From Maratus speciosus (lineage: Eukaryota > Arthropoda > Arachnida > Araneae > Salticidae): a DNA stretch of 64,000 nucleotides. The position numbers were made by a program, and so were the translations under genes. Location of the stretch: assembly GCA_963932465.1 (NCBI GenBank), contig OZ010800.1, forward strand, positions 96,429,307-96,493,306. The letters run 5' to 3'. Each line of letters starts with the position of its first letter. The stretch's first letter is position 1. Below, one piece after another: positions 24,780 through 35,162 of the stretch. The notes below the pieces were generated by a model. It worked only from the letters and a program-made list of their open reading frames with translations. It was not told the origin of the DNA and made no database searches.

Positions 24780-25290
24780 TTTCATTTTGTTTGAAGTATC
24801 ATAACCTCCTTAAAATTCACCTCAAACAATTTTTCCGTCATAGATCATAATGTAATGGAATTCTTTAGTGCATTCTTGTAACTAAACTATAAAGCCTACT
24901 TATTATATACTCCGGTAAAAACATGTTGATTGTTGATACTCACCTCAGTTGATACATGTTGATACTCACCTCAGTGATGTAGTATATAAATCTCATTATG
25001 TTTGAAATATCGCAATATCAATAAAATGCACAGCAAACAATTTTTCCCTATGCATCATTGTGTAATGGTATTCTTTTATGCGACCCTGTAAACAAACAAT
25101 AAAGACTACACACTTCATTTTTTATACCGAACGTTCTATAGTGAACCTCAATAACATATTAAAATTTAATTGCAATCCGAATATCTTTAAGAAGGTTAGA
25201 GCACGGGCAGATGGCATATAGACTGACAGACAGACTGACAAACCGAATTCATAAAAGCTTGTTAACTGTATTGGAAAGTGTTAAAAAGGT
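24780..25290. repeat. Dispersed repeat with GACA-rich tract, copy
   Basis: Contains two successive versions of TAATG(G/T)(A/T)ATTCTTT(T/A) plus TGTAA(A/C)(C/T)AAAC, an immediate short duplication ACATGTTGATACTCACCTCAG, and ends with GACAGACAGACTGACAAACC and GAATTCATAAA. The order matches 100-740. Confidence 0.55.
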
Positions 25291-25501
25291 TATGCTGTGA
25301 AATAATTTTTAATAAAATTACTTCTTTTAATAAAGAAGTAGGCCTAATTTATGTTGAAAATAAGATCCCTTTTTCTACAAACAGCTAAAATAAATATAAA
25401 AGGAAAAGTAGTTAAAAAAGCACTTTTAATATCATTTAATGTTTATCTTAAATATCACGGATTCCAACAGTTCATTTTGTACTAAAACATGTTCAGTTTA
25501 A

Positions 25502-26315
25502 CCCATTTATGTTTAGGGTCCCATTTTTGGGACGTTCCGAATTTTCATAATTTTTTATAATTTTCTTCTTCTTTACAACATGAAATTAGTATGAAGTAAT
25601 TGTATATAAATGTCTTTATCTGTTATCGAGAGATGACAGCATTAGATTGATATTTATTTGATTAAATGAAGGGCTTTTTTCGGTGTTATAGAGTTTTCAT
25701 TTTTCAAGATCGCGAAATGTAGAAAGTAAATTTGTATTTTTTGTATCAAGGATACATATAAATAAGTCATAATCGTAGCTTGTAGGCTTCTTTGAAATGC
25801 GTATTTTTTTTTTATTGCGAAATTATATGTTCAAGCCTATTTTTTATGCTTGTTTGTAACGTACAAAATATAGGGTGGTAGGCGCAAATGAGTACATATT
25901 TCAATTAGCCATTTAGGGGACAGTTATTTATGTAAAGTCCTTTTTAAGATGATTTTGAAGTAAATTGTTTTTTAGCCTCAAATAAGATTATTCTTAATTT
26001 ATTATTAATTATGCTTGTAATGTTATTAGTCTCTGTAAAGAAATGAATATATTTTTTAATAGTTCATTAAAATACTAATTATAGTATATAATATACAATT
26101 TAAAAGGTTAATTTATATAAATTTAGACGAAACATATAATTATGCATTTTTCCACATATGGATATTTCCATATTTAGTACGTTTACATTTTACCAAATAA
26201 ATATAAAAATCTTTTAGCATAATTTTTTGTTAGTATTTTTCCAGTTCATTTTGCAACATTTTTAAAGTGATTTTTCCGACAAATTTGAGAAAACAAAAAT
26301 TCAAGCATAAATGGG
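25502..26315. mobile_element. piggyBac-like MITE, copy 1
   Basis: TTAA flanks both ends (25498-25501 and 26316-26319) and the termini CCCATTTATG and CATAAATGGG are inverted. Near the left end GTCCCATTTTTGGGAC forms a hairpin. A diverged copy with the same ends and order is at 38506-39347. TTAA duplication with CCC-start ends is the piggyBac signature. No transposase is encoded. Confidence 0.8.
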
Positions 26316-26319
26316 TTAA

Positions 26320-27633
26320 TTCGTGAATTTGACGTTTGCGCCGATTGAGGAAAATTTACCGCTTTGATTTACGCTTCGTAGAAAGCGCAAACAAGTGAAT
26401 TTATTTTAAAAAATTGATTTTTTTCTCTTTTTTTAGAGACATAGCAAGAAAAAACAAAAAAAGCTAATATTTAAACTATGTATTCAGGATTTCTGAATGT
26501 ACTAGCAGTTTTCGCCAGCTACGCTAAACAGTTTCTACAAGCGAACCTTGAATCAAACGAAATATATCGGTAAATTTGACCTCGTGCTTTATAGTAATAT
26601 GGACATTTAATTTGAATGGCTTTTGGGATTGCTGTAAACGATATACACGCCATTGCGCTGTTCTATTTTGGAATGAGTCAGACAAAATTTGGGCTGTTAA
26701 GGGCCAATTCTTTCAGTTGCTAATTTACAGTATGATTTGGTAAAGAACGACAGAACGATATGCAATATACTAACCCCCAACCCCTTCCCCCCGAAAAAAA
26801 ATCTAACTAACAGTGAGAGTCGCATCAAAATCCTTTCAGCAGACCATTTTAAAAAGGCTACTTTTTCGGGCAGACAAACAGATAAATCGAATTTATAAAT
26901 ACATTTCAACTATGTTGGAAAGTTTTAAAAACAAATTAAAAGAAGAGTAAGATGTTGATCCCGATGCCAATAACCCTGTACGAAAAAAATATAAGGTACG
27001 CAAAAATCCCTCAAGGATTTCACTCATGGGGGAAAGAGATAGATGGAGATGCAGTATGCTGTAAAAACGGTTTGTAATATGATGCTCGTTATCGCTCAAA
27101 TCTAAATGCCCTCATTCGACCGTAACAAAACAAGCACGTGGAACAGGGACCGAATTCTCTGACATCTCCCGTGCATTTCTTTCGCTAAATGAAAATGATC
27201 TGCTTATTTATATAAGCATTCTAAAGTAGCATATCATTATATTATGAATTAAAAGCTGTATTACTAGAAGTTTTCTTCTTTTTTTTTGCGAAAGCACATG
27301 ATTGTGTTTGGGTCTAACGTAGCGGATTTTAGGGTTACATTTTTGGCGTCAACTCCAGCCACCACACTTCATGTCTATTCTTTCTCTTTACTCTATGGAT
27401 TTCACTACTTTATGCAGGGAGCGATTAACCTTTGAATTTATAGGAAGCACAGTTTCATTTCGGAGGGGGGGGGGGGAGTCTTTCATTCGAGAAGTGTTTT
27501 CTATTCTACATCCCGAAAACTCACCAATGCTACAAATATTATTCACTGGCTCAGTTGAATTCACATTAAAAAAAGTTTTTTTTACATTCCACTTACAAAA
27601 AAAAAAAAAAAAGGATACAATCAGTGCAAATAT
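26320..27633. other. Unassigned sequence
   Basis: No gene supported. About 26870-26940 holds a decayed end of the GACA-type dispersed repeat. G and C runs lie at about 26765-26795 and 27464-27475. Confidence 0.35.
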
Positions 27634-27719
27634 GATTTTGCATGGTACCATGCAAAATCGCTAACATTATCGTTATTATAATCGCTAATAATATTTTTAC
27701 GCTAATACGTATTAGCGTA
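27634..27719. repeat. Two adjacent perfect palindromes
   Basis: 27634-27659 is a perfect 26-bp palindrome centred on GGTACC (half-site GATTTTGCATGG). 27698-27719 is a perfect 22-bp palindrome centred on ACGT (half-site TACGCTAATAC). They are separated by 38 bp of AT-rich sequence rich in CGCTAATA and TTATTA words. Confidence 0.7.
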
Positions 27720-27885
27720 GAAATGAAATTTGGATAAAAAGTTTGAATTCAGAATGCATGCACAGCACAAAATATTAATATTATATGATGTGCATGCAAG
27801 CTACATTCAATATGTAAAATAAACAATGCATCTAAAACAATGGACAAGACTGGAGAATTGTGATCATGTGGTTGAAACTGACCTA

Positions 27886-29240
27886 AGGTAAAGTACCCAG
27901 CAGTTGACACTGGACCAATAGTTGACACTTTTGTAGAAACAGTAGTGTAACAAGAAAACGTCACAGGTAGGAACATGAGAGACACAGAATTTTTAAAATC
28001 TATCACCTTGCGGCAAAACTGAGAACTAAAACTATAAACAGTCGAGCCCAATTCCAATATGGCGGAAGACAACAAAGAAGCATGTGTGCAAAGTTGGATT
28101 TTTCGAATTTATCTTAAGAAAAGTGATAAGGATCGCACGTTACAGTAAGTATTAAAACCCGTAATTTATCTTAATTTCTGGTTATGTTTTGATCGATATT
28201 GATTGTTTCGATGTCCAAGAATTGTATTGGAATAAAATTGATGCATTTTGTGCAAAATAGTGGGAGTGAGTGTGAGTGTCAACTATTGAATATGAAAATA
28301 AACAGATTTTCAAAAGTTGACACCCAGTGTCAACTACTCGCTCATGTTGGGGTTTTGTTAATCTAATTCAGTGCAATGAAAATAAGCTGGAATCTACCAG
28401 ATAAATTCATGACTGACCTTTGAAAAACTAAAAATGCATTTAAACCAATAGATGACACAGGGTGTCAATTATTGAAATTAGGGAGTGTCAACAGCTAAAA
28501 TTAATTATTTATTTTTTTAGATGCCACCTACGAAAGGGAATTTTAAGAATTACACGGAAGAGAGCATGAGAGCTGCCGTAGAATACGTTAAAGTCAACAA
28601 AGCTGGGTACAAAACAGCGGCTAAAAAATTTAACGTGCCTAGAATAGCTCTGAAATACAAAGTTGAGGGAAAAACCCCAATGAAAAGGTAAAATATCGGC
28701 TGTTAGTGCTTGATTTTGCACTCGATCTTTCATTTTTGTTATTTGAGATTAAGTAAGTGGTTTTATGTTATAATTTCAGATCTATGGGACTTTTTTTATT
28801 TTCATTAAAACTTCTGATGAAACTTCCGATCTTTCATTAAAACTTCCGATTTCTTTAAAAAATTTTGCTAATTAACGATTCTTATCATTATGTCTTCATA
28901 CGGGGCAATTAATATAGTAATATAATAATAAAGAGTATTTATTATTATTAATTTAGGCCCCGCCGCAATCAGTGTCAATTACTAGTTCACGAAGGTGTCA
29001 ATTACTAAACTCTCACGTTCACGATGGTGTCAACTTCTGGACAAAAATCATGTTTTCATATCCCCTAGTAATTTTTACAAAATGTATTCATTTCGGGACA
29101 TTAAACGGTATGATTTTGTGGAAAAATGTTCAAACCCCCTAGTAATGATCAAACTGTTTCCCTCAACTGAAAACTGCACGAAACAAAGGCAACGAACGCC
29201 GAAAAATTCCTTAAGGTGTCAACTACTGGGTACTTTACCT
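27886..29240 (+). mobile_element. pogo/Tigger-type DNA transposon, internally deleted
   Basis: The ends AGGTAAAGTACCCAG(C/T)AGTTGACAC are inverted and flanked by TA (27884-27885 and 29241-29242). The interior holds one exon with an HTH_psq-type domain and at least eleven copies of the TIR-internal word GTGTCAA(C/T)T or its complement. The catalytic DDE part is missing, so it is non-autonomous. TA target and psq-type HTH fit the pogo superfamily. Confidence 0.7.
28521..28691 (+). pseudogene. HTH_psq exon of a pogo-like transposase
   Basis: A 56-codon reading frame starts MPPTKGNFKNYTEESMRAAV and continues with KTAAKKFNVPRIALKYKV, ending at TAA. The pattern of a charged start, TEESMRAAVEYV, then AAKKFNVPRIAL matches the DNA-binding HTH_psq/CENP-B N-terminal region of pogo/Tigger transposases. 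The frame directly follows TTTTTTTAG (28512-28520), a good splice acceptor. GTAAAA follows the K/R codons at 28687-28692, a possible donor, so this may be one exon of a longer original gene. A donor-like GTAAGT at 28145 could mark an upstream exon, but joining it to this one does not keep an open frame. DDE domain residues are absent from the rest of the element, so no active transposase is expected. Confidence 0.65.
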
Positions 29241-30514
29241 TACTAACGAAAAATTAATTTGTAATGAAAGGTATTTTTATGAAACACTTAAAAAAAAAAA
29301 CCACACACATATATATATGTGTGTGTAAATAAGTTAATAATTTGAAAAGAAATTAGATAGAATTTTGGAATGGAATTAATTAGATATAAAGTTTAAGGGC
29401 CTCTGTTTTCTCAATTTCGTGTCCCTTCTAATTTTCTAAGTGAAGCACGTGCTTTTCGTGCCTATTTGATAATCAGGGTCTGGTTGTTCATGATTGTTTC
29501 TTGCTGACGTAGTGACATCAGGCTCAGAGATTATAGATTTCATATATTGTAAACTGTGCGTAAAGGACTGTTACTGAAATCTGAAATTCCTTTAACAATT
29601 CACAGTGCATTACGGTTGTTATAAGTTTGTATTCCTTCAACATGATGATTACTGTGAGCATTTAACACTTAGGGAGGGGGGGAGCATATGTAATCAGTTC
29701 ACATAAATATATCTTTTTCTCATAATTGGGTTAATTTTTATGCACAAAAACTACTCAACATAGTAAACATAACTTTTTCTTACACATGGCAATTTTTTAA
29801 AATGCCGTTATAGTAGTTCTTACTTTTTTAAAAGTTTCATAAATTAAAACAATTGTTCAGATGTGCCCCACCTGTCGGGTAGTTGTGAACACACGTGTGG
29901 TATATTATCTGTTAAATTCACCATAAAGAAAAAATCCTATATATATTTATCTTATTTCTGGGTGATATGTTACGCAAAACTTTGTAAAATTAAAATAAGT
30001 AGATATTCTGTTCTGACTCCATACCCAAGAAACATATTACCGTAAAATCCAGATTGTAAGCCCCCCCTCAAAAGTAAGACAACCACCCACTTTTAAGTAG
30101 TTTTGATTTTTTTTCCATTTCCAATTATAAGTCCCACCCCCTTTCAGAACTTTGTTTTTGTGGAAAAAATTTATTTAAAAATCTAAGGGAGATAATTTTG
30201 AATCTTTTGACTTCTTTGGTGGATTTCCATATGTTTTTACATAATCTTAATGAAATCCCCACACCCTGCATGAAATGTCCTTCTTTGCCTTCTTTCCACA
30301 GCACAAAAACTTGAAAATATCAATTGTTTTGTTCTATTTGTTGCTCGCTAGTAGCAATAAGTAAATAATCCTTTATCTAAATTACACTCCTTTCTCCGAA
30401 AGTTCCTCTTTCTCCTCTGACCATTAAAGTTTAAAAAAATTAAAATTATTTTTAAAAAATATTGTGCCCTGTTTCTGTTTTTGCAGTAAGATGATTTACC
30501 TAAAATCTCGTCTA
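29241..30514. other. Unassigned sequence with CA/TA microsatellite
   Basis: A palindromic ACACACATATATATATGTGT tract lies at about 29303-29326. From about 30041 a CCGTAAAATCCAGATTGTAA word plus runs of C resembles the end of an unknown MITE, whose partner may be the AGGGCTGATCTGGAG region near 32068. No gene seen. Confidence 0.35.
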
Positions 30515-30689
30515 ACAAGGAGAGGGCCAACCTTGTTAATCACAGATTTTGATTATTTTAATATATGTTGCAGGGTAAAGACCCCATAGTCTCAGGTTCA
30601 ACGGATTTTATCCAACGCTCTTTAGTTCTTGAGAAACCGGGTGGTCTAATATTAATACACAACTTAAATATTTACTTTGTAACTAAAAT

Positions 30690-30772
30690 GACAGGTTGGT
30701 CGTAGCTGCGCTGGTATGACGTTTGACGGCTGACCCGCGGGTCCGGGTTCGATACCGGGATGCGCTACATTT
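30690..30772 (+). repeat. tRNA-like block in left arm of foldback element
   Basis: GGTTGGTCGTAGCTGCGCTG begins a D-arm-like part with a slightly degraded A box, and GGGTCCGGGTTCGATACCG holds a near-perfect B box, ending GCGCTACA. It resembles a tRNA without a clear CCA end or reliable anticodon stem, so it is a Pol III-type promoter fossil and not a tRNA gene. Confidence 0.55.
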
Positions 30773-31525
30773 GTTTTTCTCATTTTTTGTTTTATAAATA
30801 TATTTGTAAGTATAACTTAATAATCTCATTGTCAATATAAATTTATAATATTGTATATCAATTATAATTTTAACCTATTTAATTTTTTTACTTTTAACTA
30901 AATAGTTGTTTAAAACATAAAACTGTTATTTTTTTTAAATCACTTTTAAAATGTATTTGATATATTCTTTATCGATGCAATAATATTGAGCAATTGTGTC
31001 AATTCGTGATTTTAAAGAAACATCATTTACGCATTGCTTTAACAAAGGAAGTCAATGCGATAATACTATTCTATAAAATAAATTCTAATATAATATTCTA
31101 ATATAATTCTGTTTTTAAAGTAACTAGCATAATTATATTAAAAATTAGCATCAGAATTAAATTACAACCGATTTTTTGCATATTAAGGATTTTTAAATTT
31201 GTAATACGTATGCTTGCACTTTCAATTATTTTGCTTTACCCTTTATCTACTTTGTGCTTTTATTTTTATTTTTTTTTTATATTTTTATTTTATCGTAACT
31301 AGATGGCACCACAACAGGTTTTGTCACGATTTTGGAATTTTTATCATTCAATAATAGATCCAATTTCTTTTTAAACCTCTTTAATGGATGAGAAATAATA
31401 GTTTAAAAATAAAAAATGATAAATTTAAGTTTGTTAATATTATAATTAATGTATGATATTAAAAATTTTAATTTAAACTATTAAGTCATAATTACAAGTA
31501 TATTTATAAAACAAAAAATGAGAAA

Positions 31526-31607
31526 AACAAATGTAGCGCGTTCGGGTACCGAACACAGACCCGCACATCAGCCAGCAGACGCCGTACCAACTGAGCTACG
31601 ACCAACC
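31526..31607 (-). repeat. tRNA-like block in right arm of foldback element
   Basis: Inverted copy of the left block. On the minus strand the A box is perfect (TAGCTCAGTTGG) and the B box is GTGTTCGGTACC. Left and right copies therefore each preserve a different half of the Pol III promoter better. Confidence 0.55.
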
Positions 31608-32139
31608 TATCCCTTCTGTTACAAAGTAAGTATTTAAGTTGTGTACTACTATTAGACCCCCCGGTTTCTGAAGAACTAGGGAGCGTTGGATAAAATCCGT
31701 TGAACCTGAGACTAAGGGATCTCTACTCTACAACACATGTAAAAATAATCAAAATCTATGATTAACAAGGTTGGCCCTCTCCTTGTAAGTCTCACTCATC
31801 TAAAATCTTCATCCACTTTAAAATTTTTGCTACATTTTTCCCCCCCCAAAGGGGGTGGGGGAATTTTTAAATACGTGTGAGGAAAGCAAAAGATTTTCTT
31901 TTTTTAGTTTGGCTATTATCCCTCTGAATCCCATGTATATTTTATGTTTAAATAGAGCAAAGTAAAAAAAAATTATACTGCATAAGTTTGGGGGGGGGGG
32001 GGATGGCAACGAAAAAAGGGAGAATCTATTTTGTGGGATGGTGAGAAATAATTTAGGTGATTACAAGGGCTGATCTGGAGAATCCTCAAGGGGGGGGCGA
32101 TTTTAGAAATTTGGAGTTTCCAATCTGATGCGCGGGTCA

Positions 32140-32455
32140 GGGGTTAATTTTTTTCACTGCGGGTCGTGTTACTTCTAGTTTTTGCTGCGGGTCGGGTTTG
32201 GGTCCAGTTGACTATTTTTTTTTGCTGTGGGTCGCTTTTGGGTCCGGTTGACTTCTAGTTTTAGCTGCGGGTCAGGTTTGGGTCCGGTTGACTTCTACTT
32301 TTCTGCCGCGGGTCGGGTTGACTTCCAATTTTTAGCTGCGCTCTAGATCATTGGGTTTGGGGCAGACTGGCATAGATTATTTCGGGTTTGGGTCAGTTCC
32401 GGATTGGGTTTTCACTCTTACGAGAAGGGTTCGGGGCGACCCGAATTTTGAAAAG
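32140..32455. repeat. GGGTC/GGGTTT-rich degenerate tandem repeat
   Basis: GCTGCGGGTCGGGTTTGGGT followed by (C/A)GGTTGACTTCTA recurs with a spacing near 45-60 bp. Related words appear at 33020-33110 and, on the other strand, at about 37590-37870, so the same sequence probably continued across the later insertions. Confidence 0.6.
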
Positions 32456-32751
32456 AAAGTCTAAATATTTTTGAAGATAAAAGCTAAAGTAAAAGATCCA
32501 TAACTGACACGCCCAAACATTTATTTAATAATACTTTTTAATCTTCAGGATTATGTAACAAATACTAATTTGTTATAAGACCGATTGTCTCTTTATATCC
32601 AAGATGAGTTGTAATTCAATAAAGAATTCTTTGAAACTCATTAAAAAACATACCGGGTGTCCTAAAATGGACTGACTGATTTTAAAATTCAGTTACTTGC
32701 AAATGGTGACAGCAATTTAAAAAAAATCTTGCAGGAGGGTTATGTAAGATA

Positions 32752-32918
32752 GTATGAGATTTTTCACTGCGATTCTTGATTTTACTTTACAATAGCAGTG
32801 ATAGATGGCGTTGCAAACAATACTTGTTAAATCGGGCACCGATTTAGCGCCTATTGCTTGCAGCGCCATCTGGTTTCTACTTTAAACTAAAATTAAAAAT
32901 CGCAGTAAAAAATCTCCT
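32752..32918. repeat. Palindrome with GATGGCG arms
   Basis: AGATGGCGTTGCAA and TTGCAGCGCCATCT face each other around AAATCGG/CCGATTT, and the outer arms (GATTTTTCACTGCGATT and AATCGCAGTAAAAAATC) also pair. The right arm, on the minus strand, contains CCAGATGGCGCTG, a CTCF-like core. Confidence 0.6.
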
Positions 32919-33217
32919 AATCAGGGGTGATTCTCAGTTAAAAAAAAAAAAAAAAATCTGAAATGTTACAGCAGAGGGTGGGGGGGGGAGGGGGATTCCC
33001 TTCTGCCACTAATTATTCTTGTTGCAGGTCGAGTTAACTGTTTTCGATCCGGGTCGATTTCAGGCTGAGTGTAGATTCATGCAAGCTCGGTTTGGGTTAA
33101 CCCGTTTGTTCAAAAGTTAGTTCAGTATATTATTTCAGCTTCAAAATTATACCTATAATAATGAACATAGGTGCATGTATGTGTGCTGTTTCCTAAAGAG
33201 ACCCTGTATTTTTTCCA

Positions 33218-33858
33218 CTACTCTTTGACGAAATTCGCATGTTTTCCCAGCCCTTCGATAAAATTCGCGTTTTTTCGTAGCCGTTTGATGAAATTCACAT
33301 TTCTTCCATTATTCTTTGACAAAATTTACGTTTCTTCCGCAACCCTTTGACGAAAATAGTGTAATTTTGCAGCCCTTTGATTAAATTCGAGTTTTTTTAC
33401 CTCGACCCTTTGACAAAATTTTCGTTTTTCCCGCGATCCTTTGACGAAAATTGTATTTTTCAGCGATCCTTTGTCGAAATTCACGCTTTTTAAGCAATTA
33501 TTTGGCGAAATTCGCTTTTCTCCGCGATCCTTAGACGAAATTTGAGTTTTTTCGCGACCCTTTGAAGAAATTCGCGTTTCTTTAGCGATTCGTTGATAAA
33601 AGTAACATTTTTTTCGTGATCATTTTACGAAATTAGAGTTTTTTCGCGGTTATTTGACAAAATTGGCATTTTCTGTGATCATTTGAAGTATTTCGCGTTT
33701 TTCCGTGGCACTTTGACCAAATTCGTGTTTTTTTCGGCGGCTCTTTGACCAAATTCGCGTTTTTTACGCGATTCTTTGGCGAAATTGAAGTTATTTTCTG
33801 CGAACGATTGACGAAATAGATTTTTTGCGGCGACCATTTGTCAAAATTCGCAATTATT
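33218..33858. repeat. 31-bp minisatellite, about 20 units
   Basis: Degenerate units of about 29-32 bp follow the pattern CG(A/C)(C/T)CCTTTGACGAAATTCG plus CGTTTTTT. About 20 units can be counted by the (T/G)TTGACGAAATT(C/T)G word. The 78-residue minus-strand frame (33633-33869) is an artefact of this repeat. Confidence 0.75.
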
Positions 33859-34986
33859 TTTATGTCCAAATTTTTGGATTGATGATTTTTTTTAAATTTC
33901 GGAACTGAATGCCTTAACTCTCTCGCTGCGAAGATATATATGTATTATGAAAATAGGTTCAAAAATTGCGCCTTTATTTTATTACACATTTCAAATCTGC
34001 ATATATTTTAGAGTTCAAATATGTCCAAAATCTTTGTGAAAGAGTTTCTTTTTTAAATAGAATTAGATCATTTAAAAAAAAAGATTTGCTGAGGAAATTG
34101 CGGGTTGCGCAAATTTTGCCATTTTTACGTTGGCCGTGGAAATCGCAGACTTAACCCTCCTTCAAGTGTTTTTTTTTTAATAGCTGTCGCCATTTGCAAG
34201 TTATTGAATTATAGTTAAAATCAGTCAGTCCATTTTAGGACACCCGGTATATTCAGTAGTTATGGGATGATGGCTGAAAGAAGCATATTTAAAAAAATTA
34301 AAGCTGGCTTTGATATGCCAGTTAGAGGTTTACCAGGGTTGAAATTTCCAGGTCCAACCCACAAAAAAACATTATTGACCCGGTATAAAAGCTAAAAAAA
34401 ATCAACTCCTGCCAAGCCTGCATTTTTTCAATTAAAATTATTCATTAAAGCACACTTGCTTATGCTCATGTTTTATTTTACATTATGTTCGAAAATCATA
34501 AATACAGAAAAACATTAATATAAATGACTATTTAGGTAATTATGTACGTAAACACTACGTAAAAATCATTACTTAGACAAATACATTCAAACGGAAATCC
34601 AGTAAGAAAACCAGTTTAGAATGAAAGAAACGGATGACAAAAGAAAATCACAAATTTAAAGAAAGAAACAAAGAAAACAAAGTAGATTTTTAACCTTTAA
34701 CTGATGTTACCGGTCGCTCAGACCGCGACTTCTTTCAATTTTTATAGTTTAACTTGCAATTTTCAGTTTAACTACAAACACTACCGAAATTTTGTTCCGT
34801 TTGGAACTTTAATACTATCACCAGAGACTTTTGAATAGGCGAATTTTAATTATAACAGTCCTGTACAAAAAGTTTATTACAAAAACACCATCCTATGATT
34901 AACATATATAAGATACACAAAATGTAAATATATTGCTTACAGGTGTCAAGTATGATAAAATCCTTTAAAAAACATTAAAGTCATTT

Positions 34987-35037
34987 AAAATTCATAACGT
35001 TTTCGACCGACACTTACTCGGTCATCCTCAGTGAAAA
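34987..35037 (-). ncRNA. Hammerhead-like ribozyme motif, left terminal repeat
   Basis: On the minus strand: TTCA, then CTGAGGA (fits CUGANGA), a stem GACCG...CGGTC closed by a 9-nt loop, then GAAA, then AACGTTA followed by TGAA. TTCA can pair with TGAA as helix I, and AACGTT is self-complementary as a minimal helix III. The core has one extra U before stem II. Hammerhead motifs in PLE terminal repeats are established; activity of this copy is inference. Confidence 0.55.
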
Positions 35038-35162
35038 ACTAGCAGTTGTTCTGTCTCCGCGTCTCCAGCCTTGTCCGGAACAGACCATTTCACTTCAAGG
35101 GTGGATTGGAAAATAAGGGGGGGGACATAAATGCTATTCTTTTATCGAAAAGTACAGATTTA

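Larger units (their letters stand above)
30515..31786. mobile_element. Foldback element with a tRNA-like sequence in each arm
   Basis: 1272 bp with inverted arms of about 300 bp. The ends read ACAAGGAGAGGGCCAACCTT inward on both sides. Each arm includes CTCAGGTTCAACGGATTTTA, AACTTAAATA and a tRNA-like block (listed separately). The middle is very AT-rich and non-coding. No clean target duplication was found, so the superfamily is unknown. Confidence 0.75.
32653..34247. mobile_element. mariner-type TIR element carrying a minisatellite
   Basis: The ends CCGGGTGTCCTAAAATGGAC are inverted at both sides and flanked by TA (32651-32652 and 34248-34249). The TIR continues for about 60 bp (CTGACTGATTTTAA, TTGCAAATGG(T/C)GACAGC). 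Inside are a palindrome (about 32752-32918) and a 31-bp minisatellite (33218-33858). No transposase is visible. Confidence 0.75.

Noticed and set aside
28059..28144. Short frame MAEDNKEACVQSWIFRIYLK ending at a GTAAGT donor, as exon 1 of the pogo gene
   Set aside because: Joining it to the acceptor at 28520 does not keep the HTH frame; it may be a 5' untranslated exon at most.
30690..30772. Functional tRNA gene
   Set aside because: The A box is degraded, no reliable acceptor and anticodon stems can be drawn, and the block sits in TIR arms with an inverted twin.
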